The notes: generated by a model not told the origin, from the letters alone. Shown: positions 27,245 to 36,606, numbered from the stretch's first letter. The stretch: 64,000 bases of DNA from Pseudomonas sp. NCCP-436 (GCF_019656335.1 NZ_BPLZ01000012.1:56937-120936); one strand, 5' to 3'. Program-made: numbers and translations.

Positions 27245-28612
27245 ATGACGACCTTTGCACCCGTCCAGGAAGCCCGCGACTTCCTGGAGCAGAACCCGGA
27301 CATCGAGCTGATCGAGCTGTTCATCATCGACGCCAACGGTATGCCGCGCGGCAAGCTGCTGCACCGCGAGGAGCTGCTGGCACTGTACGAGAGCGGCCGG
27401 CCGCTGCCCAGCACCATGCTCGGCCTGTCGATCCTTGGGGAGGATGTCGAGAACTCCGGGCTGGTCTGGGAGGTGGGCGACATCGATTGTCGCGCCTATC
27501 CGCTGCCCGGCAGCCTGGTACGTCTGCCCTGGCGGCAGATTCCCACTGCGGCGGTACAAGTCTCCATGCACCCCACCGAAGGCTTGCCGGCGACCCCGGC
27601 GGATCCGCGCCAGTTGCTGATCAGGGTGATCGAGCGGCTGCAGGCCGACGGTTTCCACCCGGTGATGGCCTGCGAACTGGAGTTCTACCTGCTCGACCAG
27701 AAGCGTGACGCCAACGGCCGTCCGCAACCGGCGCTGGACGCTGATGGCGGCCGGCCGCACCAGACACAGGTCTACGGCCTGCGTGAGCTGGAGCAGATCG
27801 AGCCATTTCTCAAGGATCTCTACGAGGCCTGCAAGGCCCAGGGTATCCCGGTACGCACGGCCATTTCCGAATACGCCCCGGGACAGGTGGAAATCACCCT
27901 GGAGCACGGGCCGGCGCTGGCAGCGATGGATCAGGCCGTGCGCTACAAGCGTCTGGTCAAGGGCGTGGCGCACAGGCATGGGATGCAGGCCTGTTTTATG
28001 GCCAAGCCGTTCGCCGAGATTGCCGGCACCGGCATGCATATGCACGTCAGTGTGGCTGATGCTCAGGGGCGCAACCTGTTTGCCAGCGAGGATCCGGCTG
28101 GCACGCCGCTGTTGCGCCAGGCGGTCGGCGGCATGCTCGCCAGCCTGCATGAGTCGCTGCTGATGTTTTGCCCCAACGCCAACTCCTACCGGCGCTTCCA
28201 GGCCAACAGTTACGCGCCGCTGGCGCCGACCTGGGGCGTGGACAATCGCACGGTAAGCCTGCGCATTCCGGGTGGGCCGGCCAATACGCGCCACGTCGAG
28301 CACCGCATCTGCGGCGCTGACGCCAATCCCTATCTGGCGGCGGCGGCGATCCTGGCCGGTATCCATCGCGGCCTGCGTGAGCAACTCGATCCCGGTGCGC
28401 CGGTCGAAGGCAACGGTTATGCCCAGGCCACTACACTGCTGCCCACTGAGTGGTCGGCCTCGATCCAGGCGCTGGAAAGCTCACCATGGGCGCGTGAGGC
28501 ATTCGGCGCCGAGTTCCTCAAGGTGTTCCTGGCGGTCAAACGTGCCGAATACCGCCAGTTTATGGGGGAGGTGGGCGAGCAGGACTGGCGCTGGTACCTG
28601 AGTAACGCCTGA
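27245..28612 (+). CDS. puuA: Gamma-glutamylpolyamine synthetase (glutamine synthetase family)
   Basis: A 455-residue member of the glutamine synthetase family, PuuA/PauA branch. Visible family blocks are CELEFYLLD (near 140), HMHVSV (near 265), NSYRRFQANSYAP (near 315) and RIPGGP, for ATP, metal and glutamate binding. It ligates glutamate to putrescine or another polyamine at the cost of ATP, the first step of the gamma-glutamylation route. The ATG at 27245 starts the recognisable domain; earlier Met codons at 27140 and 27197 are possible but add non-family residues. The next gene is the matching oxidase. Confidence 0.88.
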   Translation: MTTFAPVQEARDFLEQNPDIELIELFIIDANGMPRGKLLHREELLALYESGRPLPSTMLGLSILGEDVENSGLVWEVGDIDCRAYPLPGSLVRLPWRQIPTAAVQVSMHPTEGLPATPADPRQLLIRVIERLQADGFHPVMACELEFYLLDQKRDANGRPQPALDADGGRPHQTQVYGLRELEQIEPFLKDLYEACKAQGIPVRTAISEYAPGQVEITLEHGPALAAMDQAVRYKRLVKGVAHRHGMQACFMAKPFAEIAGTGMHMHVSVADAQGRNLFASEDPAGTPLLRQAVGGMLASLHESLLMFCPNANSYRRFQANSYAPLAPTWGVDNRTVSLRIPGGPANTRHVEHRICGADANPYLAAAAILAGIHRGLREQLDPGAPVEGNGYAQATTLLPTEWSASIQALESSPWAREAFGAEFLKVFLAVKRAEYRQFMGEVGEQDWRWYLSNA

Positions 28613-28719
28613 CAAGGCCCTGAAACCCGCTGGCAGCGTCAGTTGCTCCCGCCAGCGATCGAATAGACTGCCTTGCCGCGTTCACGCAGCGGCAGGCAAC
28701 CATAACCCAAGGATTTGTC

Positions 28720-30033
28720 ATGAACGCGATCAACCCGTCCGTCAAACCAGCCCCTGAGCGCGCGCCATCCTACTATTCGGCCACGCTGAACTTCGAAACC
28801 GACTATCCGACCTTGCAGGGTAATGTCACCGTCGATGTCGCCATCATCGGCGGCGGCTTCACCGGTATCGCCACAGCCGTGGAACTGGCCGAGCGTGGTC
28901 TCAAGGTAGCGGTGGTGGAAACCAACAAGATCGGCTGGGGCGCCTCGGGGCGCAATGGTGGCCAGGTCACTGGCAGCCTGTCCGGCGACGAGGCCATGCG
29001 CAAGCAGATGCGCAATACCCTTGGCAGCGAGGTGGACGACTTCATCTGGCACCTGCGCTGGCGCGGCCATGAGATCATCAAGAACCGTGTGGCCAAGTAT
29101 GGTATCCAGTGCGACCTGAAACATGGTCACCTGCATGCGGCAATGAAGCCCAGCCACATGGATGAGCTAAAGGCGTCCTACGATGAGGCAGTTCGCCGTG
29201 GCATGGGCGACGATGTAACCCTGCTCGACGCCGACGGTGTTCGTGCGCAGCTTGGCAGTAACCTCTACTGCGGGGCGATCAAGAACATGCGCAACATGCA
29301 CCTGCACCCGCTGAACCTGTGCATCGGCGAGGCGAAGGCGGCGGAAAGCCTCGGTGCGCTGATTTTCGAGCACTCCGAGGTGCTCGACATCGTCCATGGC
29401 CCGCGGCCGGCCGTCGTCACTGCAGGTGGGCGCATCGAGGCCAAGCAGGTACTGCTGGCTGGCGACGTCTACCACAAGCTGGAACGCAAAAAGCTCAAGG
29501 GCCTGATCTTCCCGGCCATGGGCGGCATCGTCACTACCGAGCCGCTGGGCCAGCTGGCGCGCGAGATCAACCCGCAGGACCTGGCGGTGTACGACTGCCG
29601 CTTCGTGCTCGACTACTATCGCCTGACCGCCGATGGCCGCCTGCTGTTCGGCGGCGGCGCCAACTACTCCGGACGCGATTCGCGCGATATCGCCGGCGAG
29701 CTGCGGCCGTGCATCGAGCGCACCTTCCCGCAGCTCAAGGGTGTGCGTATCGACTTTCAGTGGAGCTGTGCCATGGGCATTGTGATGAATCGCATCCCGC
29801 AACTGGGCAAGCTGTCGTCCAATGTCTGGTACTGCCAGGGCTATTCGGGCCACGGCGTGGCGACTACCCACATCATGGGCGAGATCATGGCCAAGGCGAT
29901 TACCGGCGACCTGGAGCAGTTCGACACCTTCGCCGCCTGCAAGCACATCAAGGTGCCGCTGGGCGACCAGCTCGGCAACCCGATGCTGGCAGCCGGCATG
30001 TGGTACTACCAGATGATGGAAAAGCTGCGCTGA
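28720..30033 (+). CDS. puuB: Gamma-glutamylpolyamine oxidase (DAO family FAD oxidoreductase)
   Basis: A 437-residue flavoenzyme. The dinucleotide-binding motif VAIIGGGFTGIATAVELAER lies near residues 45-65, followed by GWGASGRNGGQV (about 86-97), where the substrate-side FAD contacts lie. The C-terminal YCQGYSGHGVATTHIMG is the second FAD region. It oxidises gamma-glutamylputrescine to the aldehyde with release of ammonia and peroxide. It follows puuA by 107 bases on the same strand and is probably co-regulated. A CAAGGA site precedes the ATG. Confidence 0.9.
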   Translation: MNAINPSVKPAPERAPSYYSATLNFETDYPTLQGNVTVDVAIIGGGFTGIATAVELAERGLKVAVVETNKIGWGASGRNGGQVTGSLSGDEAMRKQMRNTLGSEVDDFIWHLRWRGHEIIKNRVAKYGIQCDLKHGHLHAAMKPSHMDELKASYDEAVRRGMGDDVTLLDADGVRAQLGSNLYCGAIKNMRNMHLHPLNLCIGEAKAAESLGALIFEHSEVLDIVHGPRPAVVTAGGRIEAKQVLLAGDVYHKLERKKLKGLIFPAMGGIVTTEPLGQLAREINPQDLAVYDCRFVLDYYRLTADGRLLFGGGANYSGRDSRDIAGELRPCIERTFPQLKGVRIDFQWSCAMGIVMNRIPQLGKLSSNVWYCQGYSGHGVATTHIMGEIMAKAITGDLEQFDTFAACKHIKVPLGDQLGNPMLAAGMWYYQMMEKLR

Positions 30034-30087
30034 AAACTGTTTGTCCTAAAACAAGTGCGTTGTAGGTTCATGCAGGGCGTTTGGCAT

Positions 30088-30867
30088 TTATGCGCCGCCC
30101 TGCGCCTGCAGGAACAGGGCAAACAGTTCTGATTGCGACTTGATCCCCAGCTTGCTGTAGATGTGCTTGCGGTGAACCTTCACGGTTTCCGCCGAGATGG
30201 CCAGCTTGCGCGCTACCTCCTTGCTCGAATGACCGCTGAGCATCAGGCGTACCACTTCCAGCTCACGCCCGGTGAGGGCCGTTTGCAGTTGTTGGGCCAT
30301 TTGCTCCAGGCGTTCCTGCCAGGGCGGCGGCGCGCTGGGTTCGCCCGGCTCCGGCTCGAAGGCCAAGCGCTGGCGCATCAGTGCGGTGACCCAGGGCTGT
30401 ACCAGACTGAGCAGGGCGACTTGCTCGGGACGGAAGGTTTGCCGCGAGCCCAGTGACAGACACAGGGTGCGTTCGCCGGCCAGTGACAGGTTGATCTGCA
30501 CCTCGTCGGCCACGACGTTAAGGCTGAAGTAACGACGGTAGTAGTCGGTCTGTTCGAAGCATTCAGGGGCGACCTCGCTCAGGCACACCAGACCGTCGCG
30601 GCGATCTTCACGGCTGGCGATGTAGAAGGGGTCGAGCAGGTATAGGCCACGCAGGTAATCCTGAAACAGCAGGTCGGGCTCGCCGTCGTCGCCGGCACAC
30701 TCGGCCAGTACTTGTGGTCGCCCTTCACTGAAAATCAGCGCCACCCAGCTGTCGTGCGCCACATACTGCCCCAGCGTGCGCACCAGCGCGCGCCAGAAGT
30801 GCGGGCTGGGCAGGGCGTCGATGAGATCGCCTACGCTGCGATGAAAGGCGATGTCGTGCAAGGTCAT
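30088..30867 (-). CDS. LuxR family transcriptional regulator
   Basis: A 259-residue regulator with a C-terminal LuxR/FixJ helix-turn-helix (LTGRELEVVRLMLSGHSSKE, then VKVHRKHIYSKLGIKSQ near residues 195-245). The N-terminal ~170 residues are an unrecognised effector-binding part. It sits inside the polyamine block, facing the nitrilase gene across a 146-base gap, and likely controls these genes. The second in-frame ATG (30867) has GAGG at good spacing; a start at 30873 is also possible. A near-palindrome overlaps its ribosome site, suggesting autoregulation. Confidence 0.85.
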   Translation of the reverse strand: MTLHDIAFHRSVGDLIDALPSPHFWRALVRTLGQYVAHDSWVALIFSEGRPQVLAECAGDDGEPDLLFQDYLRGLYLLDPFYIASREDRRDGLVCLSEVAPECFEQTDYYRRYFSLNVVADEVQINLSLAGERTLCLSLGSRQTFRPEQVALLSLVQPWVTALMRQRLAFEPEPGEPSAPPPWQERLEQMAQQLQTALTGRELEVVRLMLSGHSSKEVARKLAISAETVKVHRKHIYSKLGIKSQSELFALFLQAQGGA

Positions 30868-30878
30868 GGTCATGCCTC

Positions 30879-30894
30879 TACCCCCCGGGGGTTA
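30879..30894. promoter_or_regulatory. Candidate operator of the LuxR regulator
   Basis: TACCCCCCGGGGGTTA is a 16-bp dyad with one mismatched pair. It lies just upstream of the LuxR gene start, in the shared control region with the nitrilase gene. The assignment is positional only. Confidence 0.4.
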
Positions 30895-31013
30895 CCCCAC
30901 GTGCGTGATTTCGCCCGGGCGGCCCTGTCTCCATACTTGAACCCTGGCGGATGGCTGCCGGCATTTTGGGCAGCCGCCGCTCGCCGTGCAACAACAAGAA
31001 CCGGAGCCTTGTC

Positions 31014-31829
31014 ATGCAAGTCGAACTCGTCCAGCTCGCTGGCCGTGATGGCGATACCGCCCATAACCTCGCCGCCGCGCTGGAGGCCATTGCCGGTTGT
31101 GCGGCCGGTACTCGCCTGGTGGTCTTTCCGGAAACCTACCTGACGGGTTTTCCCACTACCGAGAACATCGCCGAACTGGCTGAGCCGCTAGATGGCCCAT
31201 CGCTTCGGGCCATTGGCCGCGCCGCTGCCGAGCGCGGCCTGGCCGTGGCCATCGGTATCGCCGAGCGTGACGGCGAGCGTTTCTACAACACCACGGTGTT
31301 GCTCGATGGTGATGACATCCTGCTCAGTTACCGCAAGACCCATCTTTGGGCCTCTGACCGGGGTGTCTTCGAGCCCGGCGACCGCTACGTCACGACACTG
31401 CTCGATGGTGTGCGTGTCGGTCTGCTGGTGTGTTTCGACATCGAATTTCCGGAAAGCGCCCGCGCCCTGGGTGAGCTGGGCGCCGAACTGCTGATCGTCA
31501 CCAACGGCAACATGGATCCTTATGGGCCGACGCACCGCACCGCGATCATGGCGCGGGCCATGGAAAACCAGGCCTATGCGGTGATGACCAACCGCGTCGG
31601 CGAGGGGGACGGCGGCCTGGTATTCGCCGGTGGCAGCGCGGTGGTAGACCCGGCCGGCAATCTGCTGCTGGAGGCCGGACGCGAGCCGTGTCGGCAAACC
31701 ATCGTGCTGGACTTCCAACGCCTGGATGAGGCCCGTCGCGATTATCGTTATCTGGATGAACGGCGCATGCCGATGCCGGGCCGGCGTGTCGAGCACGACA
31801 ACGGTCTGCGCGAGCTGCTGATTCCCTGA
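31014..31829 (+). CDS. Carbon-nitrogen hydrolase (nitrilase superfamily amidase)
   Basis: A 271-residue enzyme with the full nitrilase triad: Glu40 in VVFPETYLTGF, Lys108 in SYRKTHLW and Cys140 in LLVCFDIEFPES. Such proteins hydrolyse amide or carbamoyl bonds. In the polyamine block it could hydrolyse a gamma-glutamyl or omega-amide intermediate, standing in for the missing PuuD hydrolase, or an N-carbamoyl polyamine. That role is inference. GGAG precedes the ATG at 31014; the upstream open frame to 30951 is ignored. The APC permease follows 108 bases later. Confidence 0.88.
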   Translation: MQVELVQLAGRDGDTAHNLAAALEAIAGCAAGTRLVVFPETYLTGFPTTENIAELAEPLDGPSLRAIGRAAAERGLAVAIGIAERDGERFYNTTVLLDGDDILLSYRKTHLWASDRGVFEPGDRYVTTLLDGVRVGLLVCFDIEFPESARALGELGAELLIVTNGNMDPYGPTHRTAIMARAMENQAYAVMTNRVGEGDGGLVFAGGSAVVDPAGNLLLEAGREPCRQTIVLDFQRLDEARRDYRYLDERRMPMPGRRVEHDNGLRELLIP

Positions 31830-31937
31830 GTACCTCTCTCGACGGGTGTCCTTGTGACACCCGCTGCGGCTTCGCCGCACCTGCTTTTCGCTGACTTCGG
31901 CTCTGCCATAACAATTTCAAAACAGGAGTAGCAAGTA

Positions 31938-33266
31938 ATGGCTCGTCTGCAACGATCCCTATCTCTGGGCGCGGTGGTGCTGTTCGGCATCGCCTACATG
32001 ACCCCGATTATTGTCCTCGGCACGTTCGGCATTCTCGCCGAAATTAGTCAGGGCACGGTGCCTACGGTATATATCGTCGCGTCACTGGCGATGCTGTTCA
32101 CCGCTCTCAGCTACGCACGCATGGCCGGGTTGTTCCCGGTAGCTGGTTCGGCCTACAGCTATGTGCGTCGCAGCATCAATGACCACCTGGGGTTTATCGC
32201 CGGCTGGTCCGTGTTGCTCGACTATCTCTTCCTGCCCATGGCCATCTGGCTGATTGGTGCGGCCTACCTGCACTCGGCTTTCCCCGAGGTACCGCAGGCG
32301 CTGTGGGTACTGACCTTCATCCTGGTTACCAGCCTGATCAACATGATCGGCCTGCGCTTGGCCAAGGGCATCAACGGTGTGCTGATGCTGGTGCAGTTTC
32401 TCGTGTTGCTGGCCTTCGTGGCGCTGTGCGTGCACTACGTGCTGGGCGACGCGAGCAGGCCGCTGTGGTCGCTCGCCCCCTTCATTGGCGAGGGCATGAA
32501 TCTGAATCTGGTGATGGCTGGCGCAGCTGTGGCCTGTTACTCGTTCCTCGGTTTCGATGCGGTCAGTACCCTGACCGAGGAAACCCATGAGCCGCAGCGT
32601 ACCATTCCACGGGCGATTTTGCTGATCACCCTGATTGGCGGGCTGATCTTCGTCGTCACCGCCTACTTCGTGCAGCTGGCGCATCCGTCCACCATCTTTG
32701 AGAGCAGTGATGCCGCGGCCTACGAGATTGCCCGCAACATTGGCGGCGATCTGTTTGTGTCATTCTTCCTTATCGGCCTGATTGTCGGCCAGTTCACTTC
32801 GGGGCTTTCGGCTCAGGCCAGTGCCTCGCGCCTGATGTACGCCATGGGCCGCGACGGCGTGCTGCCGCGTGCCCTGCTCGGCACCCTGAGCCCGCGTTTC
32901 GGCACCCCGGTAGGCGCCATTGCGGTGTGCGCGGTGGTGGCGTTGCTGGCGCTGAAGCTGGATGTCACCACCTCGACCTCTTTCATCAACTTTGGCGCCT
33001 TCCTGGCCTTCAGCCTGGTCAATCTGGCGGTGATCGTGCATTTCGCCCGTCAGCCGCAGGCACGCGGCCCGCTGCAACTACTGCGCTATCTGCTGTGCCC
33101 GGCAATTGGCCTGCTGGCGACCCTGTGGCTGATGCTCAGTCTGGATCGCCTGGCGATCATGCTGGGCTGCGCCTGGCTGGTGATCGGCTTCCTGTGCCTG
33201 GCCTGGCTTACCGGAGGCTTTCGTCGCCGTCCGCCGGAGCTGAGTTTCGATGCCCCGGATGCCTGA
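31938..33266 (+). CDS. puuP: APC family permease, putrescine importer PuuP-like
   Basis: A 442-residue permease with about twelve membrane helices. It opens with SLGAVVLFGIAYMTPIIVLGTFG, the APC helix 1 substrate region, and contains GFDAVSTLTEETHEPQRTIPRAI near 195-217. It imports amines or amino acids by proton symport; the gene context with puuA and puuB favours putrescine. CAGGAG precedes the ATG. Its last 59 bases overlap the 3' end of the convergent phoD-like gene. Confidence 0.88.
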   Translation: MARLQRSLSLGAVVLFGIAYMTPIIVLGTFGILAEISQGTVPTVYIVASLAMLFTALSYARMAGLFPVAGSAYSYVRRSINDHLGFIAGWSVLLDYLFLPMAIWLIGAAYLHSAFPEVPQALWVLTFILVTSLINMIGLRLAKGINGVLMLVQFLVLLAFVALCVHYVLGDASRPLWSLAPFIGEGMNLNLVMAGAAVACYSFLGFDAVSTLTEETHEPQRTIPRAILLITLIGGLIFVVTAYFVQLAHPSTIFESSDAAAYEIARNIGGDLFVSFFLIGLIVGQFTSGLSAQASASRLMYAMGRDGVLPRALLGTLSPRFGTPVGAIAVCAVVALLALKLDVTTSTSFINFGAFLAFSLVNLAVIVHFARQPQARGPLQLLRYLLCPAIGLLATLWLMLSLDRLAIMLGCAWLVIGFLCLAWLTGGFRRRPPELSFDAPDA

Positions 33267-35184
33267 TTTGCGTGCCTGATTCGCGGGCGCTGAGGAAGGT
33301 CACCGGTGCCGAGCCGTCGGCGTTGAGCTGGAGAATTCGCTCGGGGCGGCCCTGTTGGTCGAAGAACACCTGGCCCAGGCCGGCACTGTTCCACAGTCGT
33401 TCCCCGGCGCGGCTGCGATCCGGGATCAGCGGCGTGACGCGCATGCGACGGCGCTTGGTCAGCCAGTTCAGTGGCGACCAGGGGGCATAGAGCCAGCGGT
33501 TGAGGCGGTCGAGCCAGTCCAGCAGCCTGCGTGGGAATTCGTTCTTGATGCCGCTGCTGGTGATCTGCCAGATGGTTGGGCTGGTGCGCCGGTGGCGGAT
33601 GCGTATGCGGTAGACGAAGGAATAGTGCACATCGCCGGAGAGGATGACGAAATCCCCCGGCGTGCGTGAGTGGCGGAAGATGTTCAGCATTACGTTGGCC
33701 GCGCCGCGATGCGCCATCCAGTTCTCCGCATCGACCATCAGTGGATGTCCGGCAAGGGTGAACAGCTTCTGAATGCCTTCGATCAGCTTGACGCCGAACA
33801 TCGGCGCCGGCGAGACGATGATGCAGCAGGGATGGTCGAGCAGGGCCTGTTGGAATTCGCACAGCGCCTCCCAGTCCATCAGCCCCGAGGGTTTCGATAA
33901 GCGTCCTTCGCTGCGCCAGCGGCGCGTACGGGTATCCAGTACCAGTAATGCCGGACTGGTTGGCAGTACGTAGTGCCACTGTTCGAAGTGCCTCAGGCGC
34001 TCAATCAGCGCATCCTGAATTTCACGCTGCAGATGGTTGCCCTGGCGCTGCTCCAGCAGCTCGGACAGATCCTGAAGCGGCTGTTCAAACACCTCCGGGT
34101 TGTTGCCCCAGCCCTGGCACAGCAGGTAGGCGAGCAGCGCATTGCCGATGATGCGCCGGGAGAAGGGGTGGCCGTAGGCGGTCTGTTCCCAGCGAGCGGA
34201 CAGGTTCCAGTCGTCGGTAACGTCGTGATCGTCAAAGATCATCAGCGTAGGCAGGTGGGCAAATACGCGGGCGATCTGGCCGAGACTGCGGCGGAATGCA
34301 TCGATGCACTCGCGCTCGATGGCGTAACGCTGCCGTTGCTCCTCGTCCAGCACTGGCGGGTCTTCGGTTATCAGTGTCCAGGGCAGCGGCGACCAGACCA
34401 GCAGGTACATGGCGATTATTTCGGCGAAGGTCACCAGATGGTTGTCGGCGCTGTTGCTGGTGAACACCGGCTTTTCCACGCCGCCGAAAAACTTGTCGCG
34501 CAGTGTCTGGTTGTTCTTCACCGCTGGTAGCAGCTCGGACCGCTGGTAGTAACCAATCGAACTGGTGTAGAGGGCCTGGCTGTCTTCGACCACGGCGCCT
34601 TCAAGAAACTCGTCGAACAGCTCCAGGCGTTCGATCAATTGGTGGATGGCGCACAGCATCGGCCCGGCTACATCGTCGAGGTAGACCTGATCCCCGCTCA
34701 TCAGCAAAAGGGCCGGGCGCTGCTCCGGCGAACGCTGTTCAGCCAGCAGACGATCCGCGCAGAGCAGGCCGTCGGCAGCCGGATGGTGTGGTTTGCGGCA
34801 GGAGCCGTGGAGCAGTTGGTCAAGCCGTGAACGCAGGACGAAGTCGGCATGGCTGGCGCCGTCATAGAGCAGGTGCGGCGCCCAGTCGGCCATGCCGCGA
34901 GCGTTGTTCTGCTCGACGATCTGCAGGTCGTAGGCGATGTGCACGTCCTGCGGCAGGGCCTGTTCCAGCGGTAGGTCGATCAGGTGCAGCACGGCATGAC
35001 GACCCAGTGGCAGACGCCGGCAGTGCCCGTCGAGAACCAGAGTCTGTGGCTGCTCGCCGTCGGCCTGCAGCCACAGCTGCAGACTCAGCGTCCGGCTGGC
35101 CACCAGCCAGAGTACCAGCCGGGTCGGCTCCAGGCGGCGCAGTAGCGGGCCGGCAAGAACATCGGGCAAGGGTTGCTGGGTCAC
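33208..35184 (-). CDS. PhoD-like alkaline phosphatase family protein, cytoplasmic type
   Basis: A 658-residue protein with metallophosphatase motifs typical of the PhoD family: LLMSGDQVYLDD near residue 160, MIFDDHDVTDDWN near 318 and FVILSGDVHYSFVYRIR near 545. There is no signal peptide or Tat motif, so unlike classical secreted PhoD it is likely cytoplasmic. The substrate is unknown; phosphodiesters or lipid-derived phosphates are possible. It overlaps the upstream Crp-type gene by four bases (ATGA), so the two are translationally coupled. Its end overlaps puuP on the other strand. Confidence 0.82.
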   Translation of the reverse strand: MTQQPLPDVLAGPLLRRLEPTRLVLWLVASRTLSLQLWLQADGEQPQTLVLDGHCRRLPLGRHAVLHLIDLPLEQALPQDVHIAYDLQIVEQNNARGMADWAPHLLYDGASHADFVLRSRLDQLLHGSCRKPHHPAADGLLCADRLLAEQRSPEQRPALLLMSGDQVYLDDVAGPMLCAIHQLIERLELFDEFLEGAVVEDSQALYTSSIGYYQRSELLPAVKNNQTLRDKFFGGVEKPVFTSNSADNHLVTFAEIIAMYLLVWSPLPWTLITEDPPVLDEEQRQRYAIERECIDAFRRSLGQIARVFAHLPTLMIFDDHDVTDDWNLSARWEQTAYGHPFSRRIIGNALLAYLLCQGWGNNPEVFEQPLQDLSELLEQRQGNHLQREIQDALIERLRHFEQWHYVLPTSPALLVLDTRTRRWRSEGRLSKPSGLMDWEALCEFQQALLDHPCCIIVSPAPMFGVKLIEGIQKLFTLAGHPLMVDAENWMAHRGAANVMLNIFRHSRTPGDFVILSGDVHYSFVYRIRIRHRRTSPTIWQITSSGIKNEFPRRLLDWLDRLNRWLYAPWSPLNWLTKRRRMRVTPLIPDRSRAGERLWNSAGLGQVFFDQQGRPERILQLNADGSAPVTFLSARESGTQIRHPGHRNSAPADGDESLR

Positions 35185-35924
35185 GGCGTAGTGTCTGATA
35201 AAAGGGACGGGGCTTGGACAGTAGCCGGAGCTTGGTGGTTCAGCTCGGCAGCCTGGCGCAGGCGCTCGAAATCGAGAATGGCGATCTCACCGTAGGTCAA
35301 CTGAAGCACACCCCGAGTCTGCAGCTCTTTGAGGATCTGGTTGGTGGTCTGGCGTGACAGTGACAGCATCATCGCCAGCTGTTCCTGAGCTAGGTGCAGT
35401 ACCTGGCGAGGCTCGCCCTCGCCGTAGTTCTCGGCCATCAGCAACAGGCGCCGGGCCAGTCGCTGCGCGGCTGGCAGCAGACTCATATCCTCCAGTGCGA
35501 CAAAGGCCAGGCGCAGTTTCTGGCTCATCAGCAGGGCGAAGTCGCGCCAGTACCGGGGCTCGCGTTCGAGCAGGGCCAGCAGCTCGGCCTGTGGTAACAG
35601 CAGCAGGGTGCTGGCACTTTCGGCAAAGGCGTCGTGGGTACGTGGCAGGCCGTCGAACAGAGCGATCTCGCCGAACCAGTAGGGCGGCTCGACCAGCGTC
35701 AGCAGCGCCTCCTTGCCATTCGCTCCGACCGCTCCGATGCGCACTGCACCTTCCACCACGGCATACAGTCCGCTGGGGCGGTCGCCACGGCGGAACAGAC
35801 GCTGGCCAACCGCGAGGATCTGCAGTTGGGCCATGTCCAGCAGCTCCTGCTGCAGCTGCTGCGGCAATCCGGCGAACCAGTGTCCCTGGCGCAGTCGGGG
35901 CAGAAAGGCGATGGGATCCGTCAT
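35181..35924 (-). CDS. Crp/Fnr family transcriptional regulator
   Basis: A 247-residue regulator with an N-terminal cyclic-nucleotide-binding-type barrel (GQRLFRRGDRPSGLYAVVEG, near residues 40-60; FGEIALFDGLPRTH near 84-97) and a C-terminal winged helix (LSLSRQTTNQILKELQTRG near 190-210). The barrel's EIALFDG loop lacks the Arg typical of strong cAMP binders, so the ligand is uncertain. AGGAG precedes the ATG at 35924. It is co-transcribed with the phoD-like gene and divergent from the DUF962 gene. Confidence 0.87.
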   Translation of the reverse strand: MTDPIAFLPRLRQGHWFAGLPQQLQQELLDMAQLQILAVGQRLFRRGDRPSGLYAVVEGAVRIGAVGANGKEALLTLVEPPYWFGEIALFDGLPRTHDAFAESASTLLLLPQAELLALLEREPRYWRDFALLMSQKLRLAFVALEDMSLLPAAQRLARRLLLMAENYGEGEPRQVLHLAQEQLAMMLSLSRQTTNQILKELQTRGVLQLTYGEIAILDFERLRQAAELNHQAPATVQAPSLLSDTTP

Positions 35925-36038
35925 GACGACTCCTGTGGATGCTGAAGGCCGTGCCGGTCTTTGTCGGCTAGCTGACAGAGCGGCAGAGCGTTGTCGGAGA
36001 TGATGAGCGGGACTTTTCCCAGCCTGAGGACGATAACA

Positions 36039-36563
36039 ATGAAAACCCTCGTCGATCATCTGGCGCAGTATGCCGCCTACCATCGCGACCGGCGCAACAT
36101 CGCCAGTCATTTCATCGGCATCCCCATCATAGTGCTGGCCGTTGCCGTGCTGCTGTCACGCCCGGGTATCGAGCTGGCCGGTCTGTGGCTGGCCCCGGCA
36201 ACGCTGGTGGCGCTGGCGGCGGCCTGGTTCTACCTGCGTCTGGACATTCGCTTCGGTCTGGTCATGAGCGCCTTGCTGGTACTGAGCCTATGGGCCGCTG
36301 CCAAGCTGGCGGTGGCGAGCACCGGTCTGTGGCTGGCGGCTGGGCTGGGCCTGTTCGTGATCGGCTGGATCATCCAGTTCGTCGGGCATTATTACGAAGG
36401 GCGCAAGCCGGCGTTCGTCGACGACATCATGGGCCTGGCCATCGGCCCGCTGTTCGTGGTGGCTGAGGTGGCTTTCCTGCTTAATCTGCGCAAGGAGATC
36501 GAGCAGGCCGTGGTGGAAATTGCCGGGCCAACCTGCATTCGTCAGAAGAAGGCACTGGCCTGA
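36039..36563 (+). CDS. DUF962/Mpo1-like membrane protein
   Basis: A 174-residue protein with about four transmembrane helices and the family signature YAAYHRDRRNIASHFIGIP near residues 10-28, plus WIIQFVGHYYEGRKPAF near 109-125. The conserved His residues could bind iron; the yeast relative Mpo1 is an Fe-dependent dioxygenase that shortens 2-hydroxy fatty acids. The bacterial role is not established. TGAGGA precedes the ATG at 36039. It is divergent from the Crp-type gene. Confidence 0.85.
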   Translation: MKTLVDHLAQYAAYHRDRRNIASHFIGIPIIVLAVAVLLSRPGIELAGLWLAPATLVALAAAWFYLRLDIRFGLVMSALLVLSLWAAAKLAVASTGLWLAAGLGLFVIGWIIQFVGHYYEGRKPAFVDDIMGLAIGPLFVVAEVAFLLNLRKEIEQAVVEIAGPTCIRQKKALA

Positions 36564-36606
36564 GTCTGTTGGCTGCGAAATGTGCTGGAAACCTTGTTTG
36601 CCGCGA

